In this document: piece after piece, positions 1 through 10,219 of the stretch
Position numbering within the stretch: position 1 is the stretch's first letter
Layout of the letters: each line of letters starts with the position of its first letter
Source: Leptidea sinapis
Taxonomy: Eukaryota > Arthropoda > Insecta > Lepidoptera > Pieridae
DNA: 64,000 nt
NCBI RefSeq assembly: GCF_905404315.1
Contig: NC_066301.1
Span: 3,968,001-4,032,000, forward strand
Direction: 5' to 3'
The notes under the pieces: model-generated
What the model saw: only the letters and a program-made list of their open reading frames with translations
Told to the model about the DNA's origin: nothing
Databases searched by the model: none
Program-made: the position numbers and the translations under genes

Positions 1-60
1 ATTAATTACCATCAGCTGAACGTCCTGATCGTCTCGTCTATTATTGTCATCAAAATAAAC
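1..60 (+). repeat. Family A repeat, 3' end
   Basis: Family A is about 340-380 bp: ACCAGTGGGAGGCTCCTTTG at one end, then GGATGCCGGCTAGATTATGG, an internal hairpin around GTAATGTGTAAACATTAC, another (GTGCCGCTCAG ... CTGAGCGGCAC), and CCCTTATTTTCATAAAAA at the other end. Fixed left ends and an A-rich right end suggest a SINE-like retroposon. This copy starts before the window. Confidence 0.7.
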
Positions 61-460
61 ATTAGCAGTGATTTTGTATCGTATGTGTTAGTGTTATTTT
101 GAATCCACAAACAGATTCATATACACAAGGCTTTTGATTTATCATACAATTAAAAAGACAAACAATGAATAACGAAACGTACTCAATCATATCTAAATAA
201 CTTATCCAAGTACAATATTACTTCAGCTAAGAGCTAGAGCAAAGTTTCCGCGGTGAAATATGTATGCAACTGGAGAATTACTTACCTTAGCTCCGGGATA
301 TATATCATGTTGAGATATGTTCGCTTTTATTGAGACAAACGGCTAAATGTAGCTTGCTGAGAGCCTTTGTAAGGCTTCTATGATGTCACTGAAAAAAATA
401 TAATTTATTTTCATAGATGTGAGCATAATGCTTCTATTATGTATTCATTATTATATTATT

Positions 461-714
461 TTATGACAATAAGGCACGAGACAAGCTGTACTTTCGAGCT
501 CATGGTAATTGATACGCCCTTCCGTGGCACTATAATTGCGCTCGTCTGCTTGAGACATAAGATGTTGAGTCTCGTTTGCCCAGTAATTTCACTAGCTACG
601 GCGGCCTTCTCACCGAAACACAATCATGCACATTAATGCTTCATGGCAGAAATAGGCGCCGTTGTGGTACCCATAATCTAGCCAGCATCCTATCCAAAGA
701 GTCTCCCGCTGGTA
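461..714 (-). repeat. Family A repeat
   Basis: TTATGACAATAAGGCACGAG through ATAATCTAGCCAGCATCC; near complete with internal deletions. Confidence 0.8.
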
Positions 715-780
715 GTAGGTGACGAATAGAGCAGAAATAAACCAACCAGTCGACAGTTTCAACCAGTGTGTTGCCAGTGA

Positions 781-1160
781 TGACTTACGATACGCAGATG
801 TGGTAGCTCACTACAGGTCTTTGAGAAATCTGGAGAAGATGAGAGGTATGTTCGGAGTATGGAGGAGAGAACCAAAGTCACCAACACAGCCCAAATGATT
901 GCGAAACTGAAGTGGCAGTGGGCAGGGCACATAGCTGGACGGACAGATGGCCGTTGGGGCAGGAAAATCCTCGAATGCCGAACACGTACCGGAAGACGCA
1001 GTGCTGGTAGGCCCCCCACAAGATGGACCGACGATCTCGTCAAGATCGCCGGAATAGATGAGGGCAGCGAAGGACGGATCGTCATGGCGATCATTGGGGG
1101 AGGCCTTTGTCCAGCAGTGGACGTCTTCAGGCTAATGATGATCATGATTAATGATGAGAG
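781..1160 (+). mobile_element. RTE-type LINE 3' end
   Basis: The translation reads ERTKVTNTAQMIAKLKWQWA, then GRRSAGRPPTRWTDDLVKIA, the C-terminus of RTE reverse transcriptases; it ends in a TGATGATCATGATTAATGATG tail. Frame slips after KIAG. The open frame here (859-1197) is LINE remnant, not a host gene. Confidence 0.82.
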
Positions 1161-1199
1161 CAGCAATGTCACGCTTAGTGGCATCATCTATACATAACA

Positions 1200-2080
1200 G
1201 TGACGATATTATCTAAGTCATAACGCACCCTAAAATGGCTTCAGAAATAGCATACCCTGACACGACCCTGAGACTTTCTTAATCTCTTAGCCTATAGTAG
1301 TATACTGGTTGTAATAGTAAAGTGTGACCAGATGTTTAACCCGTAACTATTATGGATATCAAAAAACTTTAAATTCATATCGAAAGTACGTTACCTAGTC
1401 GGTTAAATAACATCAATAACTTTGTAAAAATCAAACGATATGTATACAAAATTATGCTTTTTAAAAATTAACAGGATAACTATGTGGCTGGATGAACCAT
1501 ACTTACTTAGCTTTACTGTTTCTATAAATATTTAACCTGTCTCTATCTCTGATGCAAACGACCAACGATCGAAGATGTAATCCGGATGAGTCTCCTCGAG
1601 TAGGAATCTCAAAATTTATTTCAACAAAATTTCCAGTTAAAAACATTAAAAAGCCATTCAATATGTTATTCATTCTACATGATTTACTATTTATTATGAT
1701 ATTATGCTAAGCTAACAGTCAACTAAGCAGTTTTTGCTATGAAAATACCCAGGTTTGCGTATTATTTATAATTTGTATAATATAAAATGGAAACAAAACT
1801 ATATACAATAATGCTTCTGCACAGATCATATCGCGTTCTCTAAAACACGGAACAAAGACAAAGTTTGCCAGATCCGCCACTCCGTCTCAAGCAGATAGTG
1901 CACAACGATAAGTCATTGCGAACATGAAGTATATCTGGACGTGCTATCAGCCAAATGTGCCATTCGGACGTGGTAAGTGCCGCAATTTATATACGGACCT
2001 CATTGTGGGTGTGGTACAAGTGACTTCGATGAGCGGAGCTCCCTCGATCTAGTCTCTATACTGTTTTTTATTTGCCTTTA
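1200..2080. other. Intergenic, no gene seen
   Basis: AT-rich sequence without recognisable frames, apart from the candidate exon at 1924-1972. Confidence 0.6.
1924..1972 (+). CDS. Possible short first coding exon, unknown gene
   Basis: ATG followed by KYIWTCYQPNVPFGR and a consensus donor CGTG|GTAAGT, phase 1. The sequence around it (1830-2060) is not an obvious repeat. No continuing exon was found downstream, so this may be chance. Confidence 0.2.
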
Positions 2081-2081
2081 A

Positions 2082-2390
2082 TTTTTATGACAGTAAGTGA
2101 CGAGACGAGCAGGATATTCAACTGGTGGTAATTGATACGCCCTGTCCATTACAATGCCGCTCAGGGTTCTTGAAAAACCCTAAAATTCCTGAGTGGCGCT
2201 ACAATTGCGCTCGTCACCTTAATACATAAGACGGTAAGTCTGATTTGCCCAGTAATTGCACTAGCTACGGCGCCCTTCAGATAGAAACACAGTAATGTTT
2301 ACACATTACTGCTTCACGACAGTAATAGGCGCCGTTGTGGTACCCATAATCTAGCCGGCATCCTGTGCAAATCAGCCTCCACTCCCACCA
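2082..2390 (-). repeat. Family A repeat
   Basis: Near full length: TTTTTATGACAGTAAGTGAC through GCCGGCATCCTGTGCAAATC. Confidence 0.85.
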
Positions 2391-2399
2391 TTTTAAATA

Positions 2400-4055
2400 T
2401 AGGTAAAACATTAAAAATAAATACAAAAACAATACAATTAATCTATGTAATAATAAATTTTGGTACCCACGCACTCATTTTACAATTTGCCAGAGGCCTC
2501 CGATTAAACTGCATTCATTCAATTCTCTTTCGACGAATATTGGACCATTTTATTTTTCTACTTCAGCGTCTCAACAGTGCATTTCTATTTAAGCTTACTC
2601 ACAGAATGTCCCTTCTATTTAAAAAAAAAAGTAATGCCTGCTACACACGTTCTTTCTCAGATATATCATATCAATTATATTTTGTTCCTTATTATATTAT
2701 GATATTTACAACATCCCAATTATATTATGATATTTACAACATTTTTAAGAGCGCTGTTTTTTATGAAAGTAAAGGAAGTTATTATCTACGAAAGGATAGT
2801 TATTTATGGGTCTTCTGCTACAAATTATAAATAAAATCCTTGCAAACATTAATGAATATAATATTAATACAGCATATTATATTCCGTTAAAAATAGCAGC
2901 GTTATAACACCCCTGTACTTTCTTAGGTGAAATTCTAAAGTAATTCTCTTTAGTGTTGTAAAAGTAAAAAAGGTAGCGAGGTTAACCTTCAAATTTCTTT
3001 ATCATTGCACTCTTATAAATAAATATTATCATCTTTAATCAAGGATTGTTTGTACATTCGTTAAAGATCTCCAATTAAATGTTTCGGAATACCAAGTCGG
3101 GATTCAGTGGTTTGGTCGTGAAGAGTAGACGGATGAAAGTATATTTATTGACAGCGTGACTTTAAAAAACGAAAATGAATGAAAATTTTGGGAAGATAAC
3201 CATTTCAAAAGCACCAAGAAAACGGCTTGAATAAAAGAGTGGATGATAGTCTTTAAAGAGACCGAGGAAGAATATTAGGGCTGAATGAAACAAATGGAGC
3301 TCTGTAATCTCTACTCAACCCTCTGGGAGACAGGTTTTGATTGTTTGTAAGTGTTGCTTCATGATTTATCGAAATGTGTAGCAAAATAATCTAAAATGAA
3401 GCTTATAAATTCTTTAACATTAGTTTTTTTTTAATGTTCTTTTTCAGTAATCATTGGTTAATTAAACTGTCCTTAAGAAACTTTAAATCTTAGTGAGAAA
3501 TTTCTAAGGAACAATAATTGTTTTAGCATTATATATTATAAGCTACTTATATGTACCAAGATTTTAGATAATTATTCTGATTTTTCTCAACGCAAGCACA
3601 TTTTAATTATGTCCAATCCACCTTAAGTTAAACGCTACAGCTTGCTCTTTGTTCCATGTTATTAGTTACAATATTTCACGTTGGGCGGACATTTTTATAG
3701 GTATTTAGCGAAAACGTCGCCTCCGCGGACCAATTTGAAAGTTGTTTGCGTGCCCAATTTACGAGTGAAGTTAATTCGGAATGGCGTGTCTTCGGCTTGT
3801 TTATTACAATTATATGAACTAACTTTATTATATACTAATTACTTTGTGTGCTATTAAACTAAAACAAAGGCCATTAAATTATTGGGTGCTTTATAGCTGA
3901 ACACATTACCCGGAGCAAGGTTATGTTTATGATCTATACTAGTTTAAGAGAGTTCCCTTTTCTTTTCGCACTTACACCCGAAAGGGTTAAAGACCCTATC
4001 AATATGGTAAATTTTTTGTCATTCTGTAACAAGTAAGACTAGATAATATATTGTA
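2400..4055. other. Intergenic, no gene seen
   Basis: AT-rich, with no coding frame of note. 3680-3800 is a higher-GC island without a recognised repeat or ORF. Confidence 0.55.
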
Positions 4056-4344
4056 TTTTTTTTATGACAATGAGAGACGAGACGAGCAGAACGTTCAGCT
4101 GATGGTAATTTATACGACCTGCCTATTATATCGCAGTGCCGCTCAGGATTGAAAAATTTTGAGCGGCACTACAACTGCGCTCGTCACCTTGAGAAATAAG
4201 TTTTCAAGTAATTTCAAAAGATACGGCGCCCGAAAAAGAGTAATGTTTACACATTACTGCTTCATGGCAGAAATAGGCGCCGTTGTGGTTGGTACCTACC
4301 GATAATCTAGCCGGCGTCCTGTGCAAAGAAACCTCCCACTGGTA
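4056..4344 (-). repeat. Family A repeat
   Basis: Near full length, with both internal hairpins and the ACCTCCCACTGGT end. Confidence 0.85.
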
Positions 4345-4384
4345 GTTATACAACTAAGTTAGGATATTATGCTCCATATCCCAG

Positions 4385-4641
4385 CGGAAACTCCATAGGG
4401 AGTGCCGCTTGCGCCTCTCTCTCCCCAAGAGAAGGTCGCCTTCGATGTAGGCTTAGAGGGCACCTGCCCAAAGCCAACTGCAGGTGGTGTTTAGTGGGTA
4501 GGCACCTAGGTTTTCACGTGAGTCCCACATAACCAACGCAGACTTAGGCTGCGTTGGTATGCATGAGCATTCACCACCTCCCTCCCGTCGTTATCCCGGA
4601 GGGTAGCCCATTCCCTTACTTGGGCGCAAAAAAAAAAAAAT
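4385..4641 (+). repeat. GC-rich retroposed sequence with A-tail
   Basis: CCCAGCGGAAACTCCATAGG through CTTACTTGGGCGC, followed by a run of 13 A. GC-rich against an AT-rich background. Origin not recognised; the tail indicates retroposition. Confidence 0.55.
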
Positions 4642-5019
4642 GCTCCATGATTTATTTGTTAAACATTTTATTAAATAAAAATATAAGAAAATTTATTTTA
4701 TTGCTATATGATTAATAGTTATTTAGGGAAGCATAAGACATTAAGGGTGGACTCACCTGTCACTATTAGATACGTTCACTACCAAATGTGACTTGAATAA
4801 GTGAATTTATAATAATAATATAATAAATAATAAATTTATTTATTTCAGGCAGCATTGCCCATATATTGTTAGTATTAACTTATTCTAGGATTAGTAATAT
4901 TACAAGGATTTATTTTTAGATTTAAGAATAATATTCCATTTTCTATTAATAGAATTATGTACATTATTTAAGAGTCTTAATATACTATTTTAATTTTTAT
5001 TAATTCTATTCCTAATTTT

Positions 5020-5290
5020 TTTCAGAATAGCGTAAAAATCATCTACACAATGAGAACATATGAGATGCACTACAAAAACGTGGTAATCCCAAGAACATCC
5101 TAAAAGCATTATTATATTGAACTCTAAAAATGTTCATAGTTTTACGTGTATGCTTCACCCACAAGTTACTTGTATAAAAGGACTGACAGTAGGTGGTGAA
5201 CATTAGCTTTTTGACATTCCTACTGCACTTCTGAAAACTTCTTATTATCATGTTCGCCCTAACTGACAAATTTCTTCTCTCTCTCTGTAT
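5020..5290 (-). mobile_element. LINE C-terminal region fragment
   Basis: The minus frame reads VRANMIIRSFQKCSRNVKKL, then VQYNNAFRMFLGLPRFCSAS, a typical C-terminal block of a LINE reverse transcriptase. Confidence 0.68.
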
Positions 5291-5394
5291 ATCATCATCA
5301 CCAGATCATCTGGACATCATTTAGATATAGTTACGTTACCCAAAATGTTGAACAAGACATACAAGATTTATCGTCATATCGTGATACGTCACTC

Positions 5395-5500
5395 GAACGG
5401 TTGGCTCAGTGGAAGAGCGCTCGCACGAAACGCGAGAGGTTGCGGGTTCAAGTCCCACATCGTTCATAAATTCTGTTTTCAAATTTAATTTGTAGTAATA
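5395..5500 (+). repeat. tRNA-derived SINE, copy 1 (tRNA-like head 5395-5466)
   Basis: The head folds as a tRNA: acceptor GAACGGT/ATCGTTC pairs fully (one G-T), A box TGGCTCAGTGG, anticodon stem CTCGC/GCGAG, loop ACGAAAC, B box GGTTCAAGTCC. U33 is absent, so it is not a normal tRNA gene. The tail TAAATTCTGTTTTCAAATTT is shared with 25209 onward, showing retroposition. Confidence 0.78.
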
Positions 5501-5998
5501 AATCCCAGAAGTGAGGGTTAACACTATAAAAAATATAACAAATTGTATAGTTACGTTAATAAATTATTTAAGTAATATATCAGCTTATTAAGTATCACAG
5601 ATTTTAAATTCAAATTCAATTTTCCCATGTCAAATTTTACAAATTTTTCTCATCATGGACATCCCTTATATTCCACGAGTAAAGAGTGAAAGACCACAGG
5701 AGGTATCTTCACCACAGACCGTTGTACACCACTTTGCAAAATTTATGTTGTTCTAGTACTTCTACTACGCAGTCTCTTGGTTTTAGGGACAATCTAGCGA
5801 TTTTTGCAATAATTACGAGCCAAACATCTTATTTATCAACAGGCCTTTCCTTATTTTAAATTTATGTGTATTTCAAGAATCCAAAGTCAGAATCTAACAC
5901 CCTTTCAGAACGAAACAACTCAGACCAGAAAAACTTGCAAAAGAAACTCCGAGGGATATATCTACTATATAAATCTATTTGACGATGTTTTTCTTACC

Positions 5999-7795
5999 TT
6001 TTTATGGCAATAAGAGCAGGACAGGAAATACAATGCAGTGCCGCTCAGCAACATTCTTTTTTTTTTATGGAATAGGAGGACAAACGAGCGTACGGGTCAC
6101 CTGTTGTTAAGTGATCACCGCCGCCCAAAATCTCTTGCAACACCAGAGGAATCACAAGAGTGTTGTCGGCCTTTGAGGAAGGTGTACTCGCTTTTTTTGA
6201 AGGTACCCATGTCGTATCGTCCCTGAAACACCGCACAAGGAAGCTCATTCCACAGCTTTGTAGTACGTGGAAGAAAGCTCCTTGAAAACCGCACTGTGGA
6301 GAACCGCCACACATCCAGATGATATCCTAACTTGTGGCGTGTCGTGCGAAGGTGGAATTCGGCGGCAGGAATCAGGTTAAACAGCTCTTCGGAACACTCC
6401 CCGTGATAAATGCGGTAGAAGACACACAATGAAGCGACGTCTCTACGCAACGCCAAGTGATCCAGCCGTTCACAGAGCACTGGGTCCCCGACAATTCGAG
6501 CTGCTCTGCGTTGCACGCGGTCAAATGGATCGAGCTGATACTGGGGTGCGCCAGACCAGAGATGACAGCAATACTCCATGTGTGGCCGGACCTGCGCTTT
6601 GTAGAGCGCTAGTATGTGGGCCGGCTTGAAGTATTGCCGTGCTCTATTAATGACGCCTTTCTTATATATATATTCTTTGAAGCCAATTTTGCTTTGCCTT
6701 CCAGATGAGCACGAAATTGGCAATCGCTCGAGATTTCGAGACCCAGTATTCCGATACTAGGCGAGGCTTTGAGGGAAGTGTTGTCGAAGAGCGGGGATAT
6801 GACAAATGGGGTTTTTTAGTGGTAAACGTGCAAACTTGAGTCTTCTGGGGGTTAAATTGGACAAGGTTCAATTTTCCCCATTCCGCGACCTTCTCATGAG
6901 AGGACTCGATAGAACAGCGTGGGAGACAGCACACAGCCTTGGGGCACTCCAGAATTCACGGGCTTCGGGTTCGAGCAATATCCGTCGACAACGACCTGTA
7001 TGCTACGCCTAGTGAGGAAGCTGGAGGTCCACTTGCACAAGCTCTCGGGGAGCCCAAATGATGGAAGTTTGGAGAGGAGTGCCTTGTGCCATACACGATC
7101 AAAGGCCTTCGCTATATCCAGGCTAACTGCCAGGCCTTCCCCCTTGCTTTCAATAGCCGCAGCCCATCTATGTGTCAGGTATACCAGAAGATCACCTGCC
7201 GACCGACCATGGCGAAACCCGTATTGTCGGTCGTTGATCAACTGGTGACCCTCTAGGAATCAGGGACTACGCCTTTTGAATAAGAGTGCCGGAATAAACG
7301 CGTTAGCACCGGCGTCAACTCAGGGACACACGTTCTAAGCACGATTGGAGAAATGCCATCCGGCCCGCTCGACTTCCTGACGTCCAACGAAAACAGAGCT
7401 TGCCTAACCGTTTTCTGTCTGAACTGTACTTCAGGCATAGAGCTCGGACACCGCGGGATGGTCGGCGGTGTTTTTCCGTTGTCGTCAAGAGTCGAGTTGG
7501 AGGCGAAAAGAGTGCACAAGAGATCGGCTTTCTCTTTTGCCATATGGGCCAGGCTGTTATTCCTCATGTGCAACGGCAGCATGGACGGCTGGCTGAAGTT
7601 ACCAAGAGCAGCTTTCGACAACGACCAGAACTTGCGTGTTCCGGTCGGGTAACTGGAAAGCTGCTCGCCGATTTCGCATTCCGCATTCTGAGCAGCACTA
7701 CAGGTGCACTTGTTACCTTGAGACATAAGTTGTCAAGTCTCATTTTCCCAGTAATTTCACTAGCTATGGCGCCCCTCAGACCGAAACATAATAAT
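5999..7795 (-). repeat. Family A repeat split by the Jockey-like LINE
   Basis: Halves at 5999-6050 (TTTATGGCAATAAGAGCAGG ... GTGCCGCTCAG) and 7683-7795 (GAGCAGCACTACAGGTGCAC ...). CATTCT occurs at both junctions, a possible target duplication. Confidence 0.7.
6056..7688 (-). mobile_element. Jockey-like LINE, longest copy (RT lacking YADD)
   Basis: Non-LTR retrotransposon on the minus strand, ending in a 3' A-tail (T-run at 6056). Frames give KSSGPDGISPIVLRTCVPEL, then YGFRHGRSAGDLLVYLTHRW and SLDIAKAFDRVWHKALLSKL, GVPQGCVLSPTLF, then VINRARQYFKPAHILALYKA and the C-terminal RRAARIVGDPVLCERLDHLA. Frameshifts separate the parts and the YADD catalytic block, expected after SPTLF, is deleted. It lies inside a family A repeat whose halves are at 5999-6050 and 7683-7795. 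Confidence 0.86.
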
Positions 7796-7799
7796 CATT

Positions 7800-8110
7800 T
7801 CAGCTGAAAGACGTCCACTGCTAAGCTTCCCCCAAAGGTCTCCATGACGATCGGTCCTGCGCTGCCCTCATCCAACCATTCCGGCGATCTTGACCAGATC
7901 GACGGTCTATCTTGTTGGGGGGCCTACCAACACTTCGTCTTCATCTTCGGACTTCAACGGACATCTGTCCGTCGAACTGTCACACCTGCCCACTGCCACT
8001 TCAGATAAGCAACCATCTGAGCTATGTCGGTAACTGTGGTTCTCCTACGGATCTCCTCATTTCTGATTCTATCTCTAAGGGTAACTTCTAGCAAAGCCCT
8101 CTACATTGCC
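7800..8110 (-). mobile_element. RTE-type LINE 3' end, degenerate
   Basis: Contains AAGACGTCCACTGCTAAGC, CGATCGGTCCTGCGCTGCCC and CTTGACCAGATCGACGGTC in minus orientation. Matches 781-1160 with indels. Confidence 0.72.
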
Positions 8111-8114
8111 CGCT

Positions 8115-9027
8115 GAGCGACAATGAGCTTCCTCATAAGGCCCATAGTAAGCAACCACTTCCATAACGTCAACTTTTTAATTCCCGTCAATGTTATTGAC
8201 ATTGTTATTGTTGCCAAAGAAACAAGTAAACATTGCATGATAATTTTATCATTGCACTGTTTTCCTTTTGGAAAGTGAAAATGGAAGAAAAACAGAAGCA
8301 CACATTAAATCCATCTAATACACTTTTTCAAAAATATGAATGAAACAGATATTTCACACAATTTACCACGTCATGGAGTAAAATAACGGTTTACCTACGC
8401 GTGCTACTTCGTTTAATTCCTAATCCATAGTTTTTGCATGATAATCACTAAAATATTAAAAAACGTCCGTTTAAACCTTAATCAGTCGTTTATTATTAAA
8501 ACGTCTGTTGGTGAAATCGGCTCTAATTGTATTATGATGGTCAACTATCTGAATAAATAAAGCAACGATATCAAAGTAACAAGTGAATAATTAATTTATT
8601 TAAGTTCAGGAATAACAAAGAGTAATTAAAGTTTAATAATTACTAAATTATATTTTTTATAAACAATAGTTATAGCCCCTAAAAATACGAATACGAAATA
8701 GATCAAAACAGACGAATATTGCCTTTAAAATGTTAGTCCCCTTTTGGCTGTCAGATCATATTTATATGTATAAATGAAATAGTTTTAAGTATAAATAATA
8801 AATAAATAAATAGGAAAATAGAATAGATTGAACTTTAGCTGAACGATACAATATTTAACTCTGAAAGAGCGGCGATATCACAGCACGAATCTATCATAAA
8901 TCACGTTTTTTTTACCAAGCTTGTTTATCTAGCAATCCATAACATAAACCGCATAATAATACCTCAACTATTTTTAACACAAGCGGGTATAGCGTCTCAA
9001 GTGGCGGGCGTCGGGTTTGGCGCCAAA
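8115..9027. other. Intergenic, no gene seen
   Basis: AT-rich sequence with no convincing frame or repeat family before the tandem duplication at 9028. Confidence 0.55.
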
Positions 9028-9421
9028 ACAACTCAGCAGGTGGCAGTTAAGGTTAGCTCTGGGTTTCAGTCCATCTCTATCTCCTGAGTCCTAAGGTAAG
9101 CTAAGCAAAAGCAAATTAGAAAAATATCTGAATTTTTATAACTTGCCAAAACAAAACGATCCAGAATTCGACAATCATGAATGGTAACAAAGGGCTAGAG
9201 TTGATCAATAACACGCTTACACTTACAACTCAGCAGGTGGCAGTTAAGGTTAGCTCTGGGTTTCAGTCCATCTCTATCTCCTGAGTCCTAAGGTAAGCTA
9301 AGCAAAAGCAAATTAGAAAAATATCTGAATTTTTATAACTTGACAAAACAAAACGATCCAGAATTCGACAATCATGAATGGTAACAAAGGGCTAGAGTTG
9401 ATCAATAACACGCTTACACTT
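9028..9421. repeat. 197-bp tandem duplication
   Basis: Two head-to-tail copies, 9028-9224 and 9225-9421, with a single difference seen (CTTGCCAAAA against CTTGACAAAA). The unit has an acceptor-like TTTCAG and a donor-like AAGGTAAGC 26 bases apart, but no coding frame was recognised. Confidence 0.92.
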
Positions 9422-9779
9422 ACAATAAACGAGGAGGTATATAAAACGATGACGGTATCAATTGTATTTTATTCGAGACTCATAAAAAGTTATAACAAAG
9501 GAAACGCCAAGGATGTCTCAGACGATATAATACATCGTGTGATGTAATACAATTTCGCAACATAATATATTGGAATATTGAAAATTTCGACACAAGGCCT
9601 CTGTGGGATTGGTAATCGACACGGTAATGGAATCCATCATACCGCTCGAATACACCTTATATAAATTCGATATACCTCGGGGATGAGAAAATAAACTATT
9701 TTGCATGAAATGCTTCTGATATATCGGATAGGTGGATATAATTTAAAAAGACCCCCAAGTCGTTGATGATCATAATAAA

Positions 9780-10215
9780 TTATGATTAGCCTAGAGAAAC
9801 TCTCTAAGAAAAAAGCGATTCACACGATTGTATGAAACGTGCAGTCATTGACAGAAGACCTGAAATCCTCTACGTTTTAAGCAACTGTTCGCTTTCAAAC
9901 TTACCCAGATTATACTTCGTGGCCAATCGCGATACTGTCATCATCATCAGCCGGAAGACGTCCACTGCTGGACAAAGGTCTCCCCCAAAGATTTCCATGA
10001 CGATCGGTCCTGCGCTGCCCTCATCCAACGTATAGCGAACACGTACCGGAAGGCACAGTGTTGGTAGGCCCCCCACAAGATGGACCGACGATCTGGTCAA
10101 AATCGCGATACTGTAATTACTACTATTTCAAACTTATGTTCAATAACTGCTCGTTTCCTACTAAACTAAATTTTAAATTTTTACTTAGGCAATCCCGCCT
10201 CTTATTACGTAGTAT
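9780..10215 (+). repeat. Dispersed repeat family F, copy 1
   Basis: Starts GAGAAACTCTCTAAGAAAAA and ends CCCGCCTCTTATTACGTAG. Other copies are at 18285-18570 (-), 22590-22885 (-) and 30205-30420 (+). Interrupted by the RTE insertion at 9939-10100. Type unknown; no coding capacity. Confidence 0.75.
9939..10100 (-). mobile_element. Twin-primed RTE LINE insertion (5' inversion)
   Basis: A 162-bp RTE 3' end flanked by a perfect 14-bp target duplication AATCGCGATACTGT (9925-9938, 10101-10114). The left part is in minus orientation with a TCATCATCATC tail; from about 10031 the RTE sequence (GCGAACACGTACCGG...) is inverted. It splits a copy of the dispersed repeat at 9780-10212. Confidence 0.85.
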
Positions 10216-10219
10216 TTAC

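Noticed and set aside
859..1197. 112-codon ORF as a host gene
   Set aside because: The sequence is the C-terminus of an RTE reverse transcriptase with a broken frame and a LINE tail.
5395..5466. Functional tRNA gene
   Set aside because: U33 is missing, the T stem has a mismatch, and the same tail follows a second copy, so it is a SINE head.
6045..7726. Series of ORFs on both strands as host genes
   Set aside because: All minus-strand frames belong to one degenerate Jockey-like LINE; plus-strand frames are shadows.
9028..9421. LTR pair of a retrotransposon
   Set aside because: The two copies are directly adjacent with nothing between them, and no LTR signals were seen.
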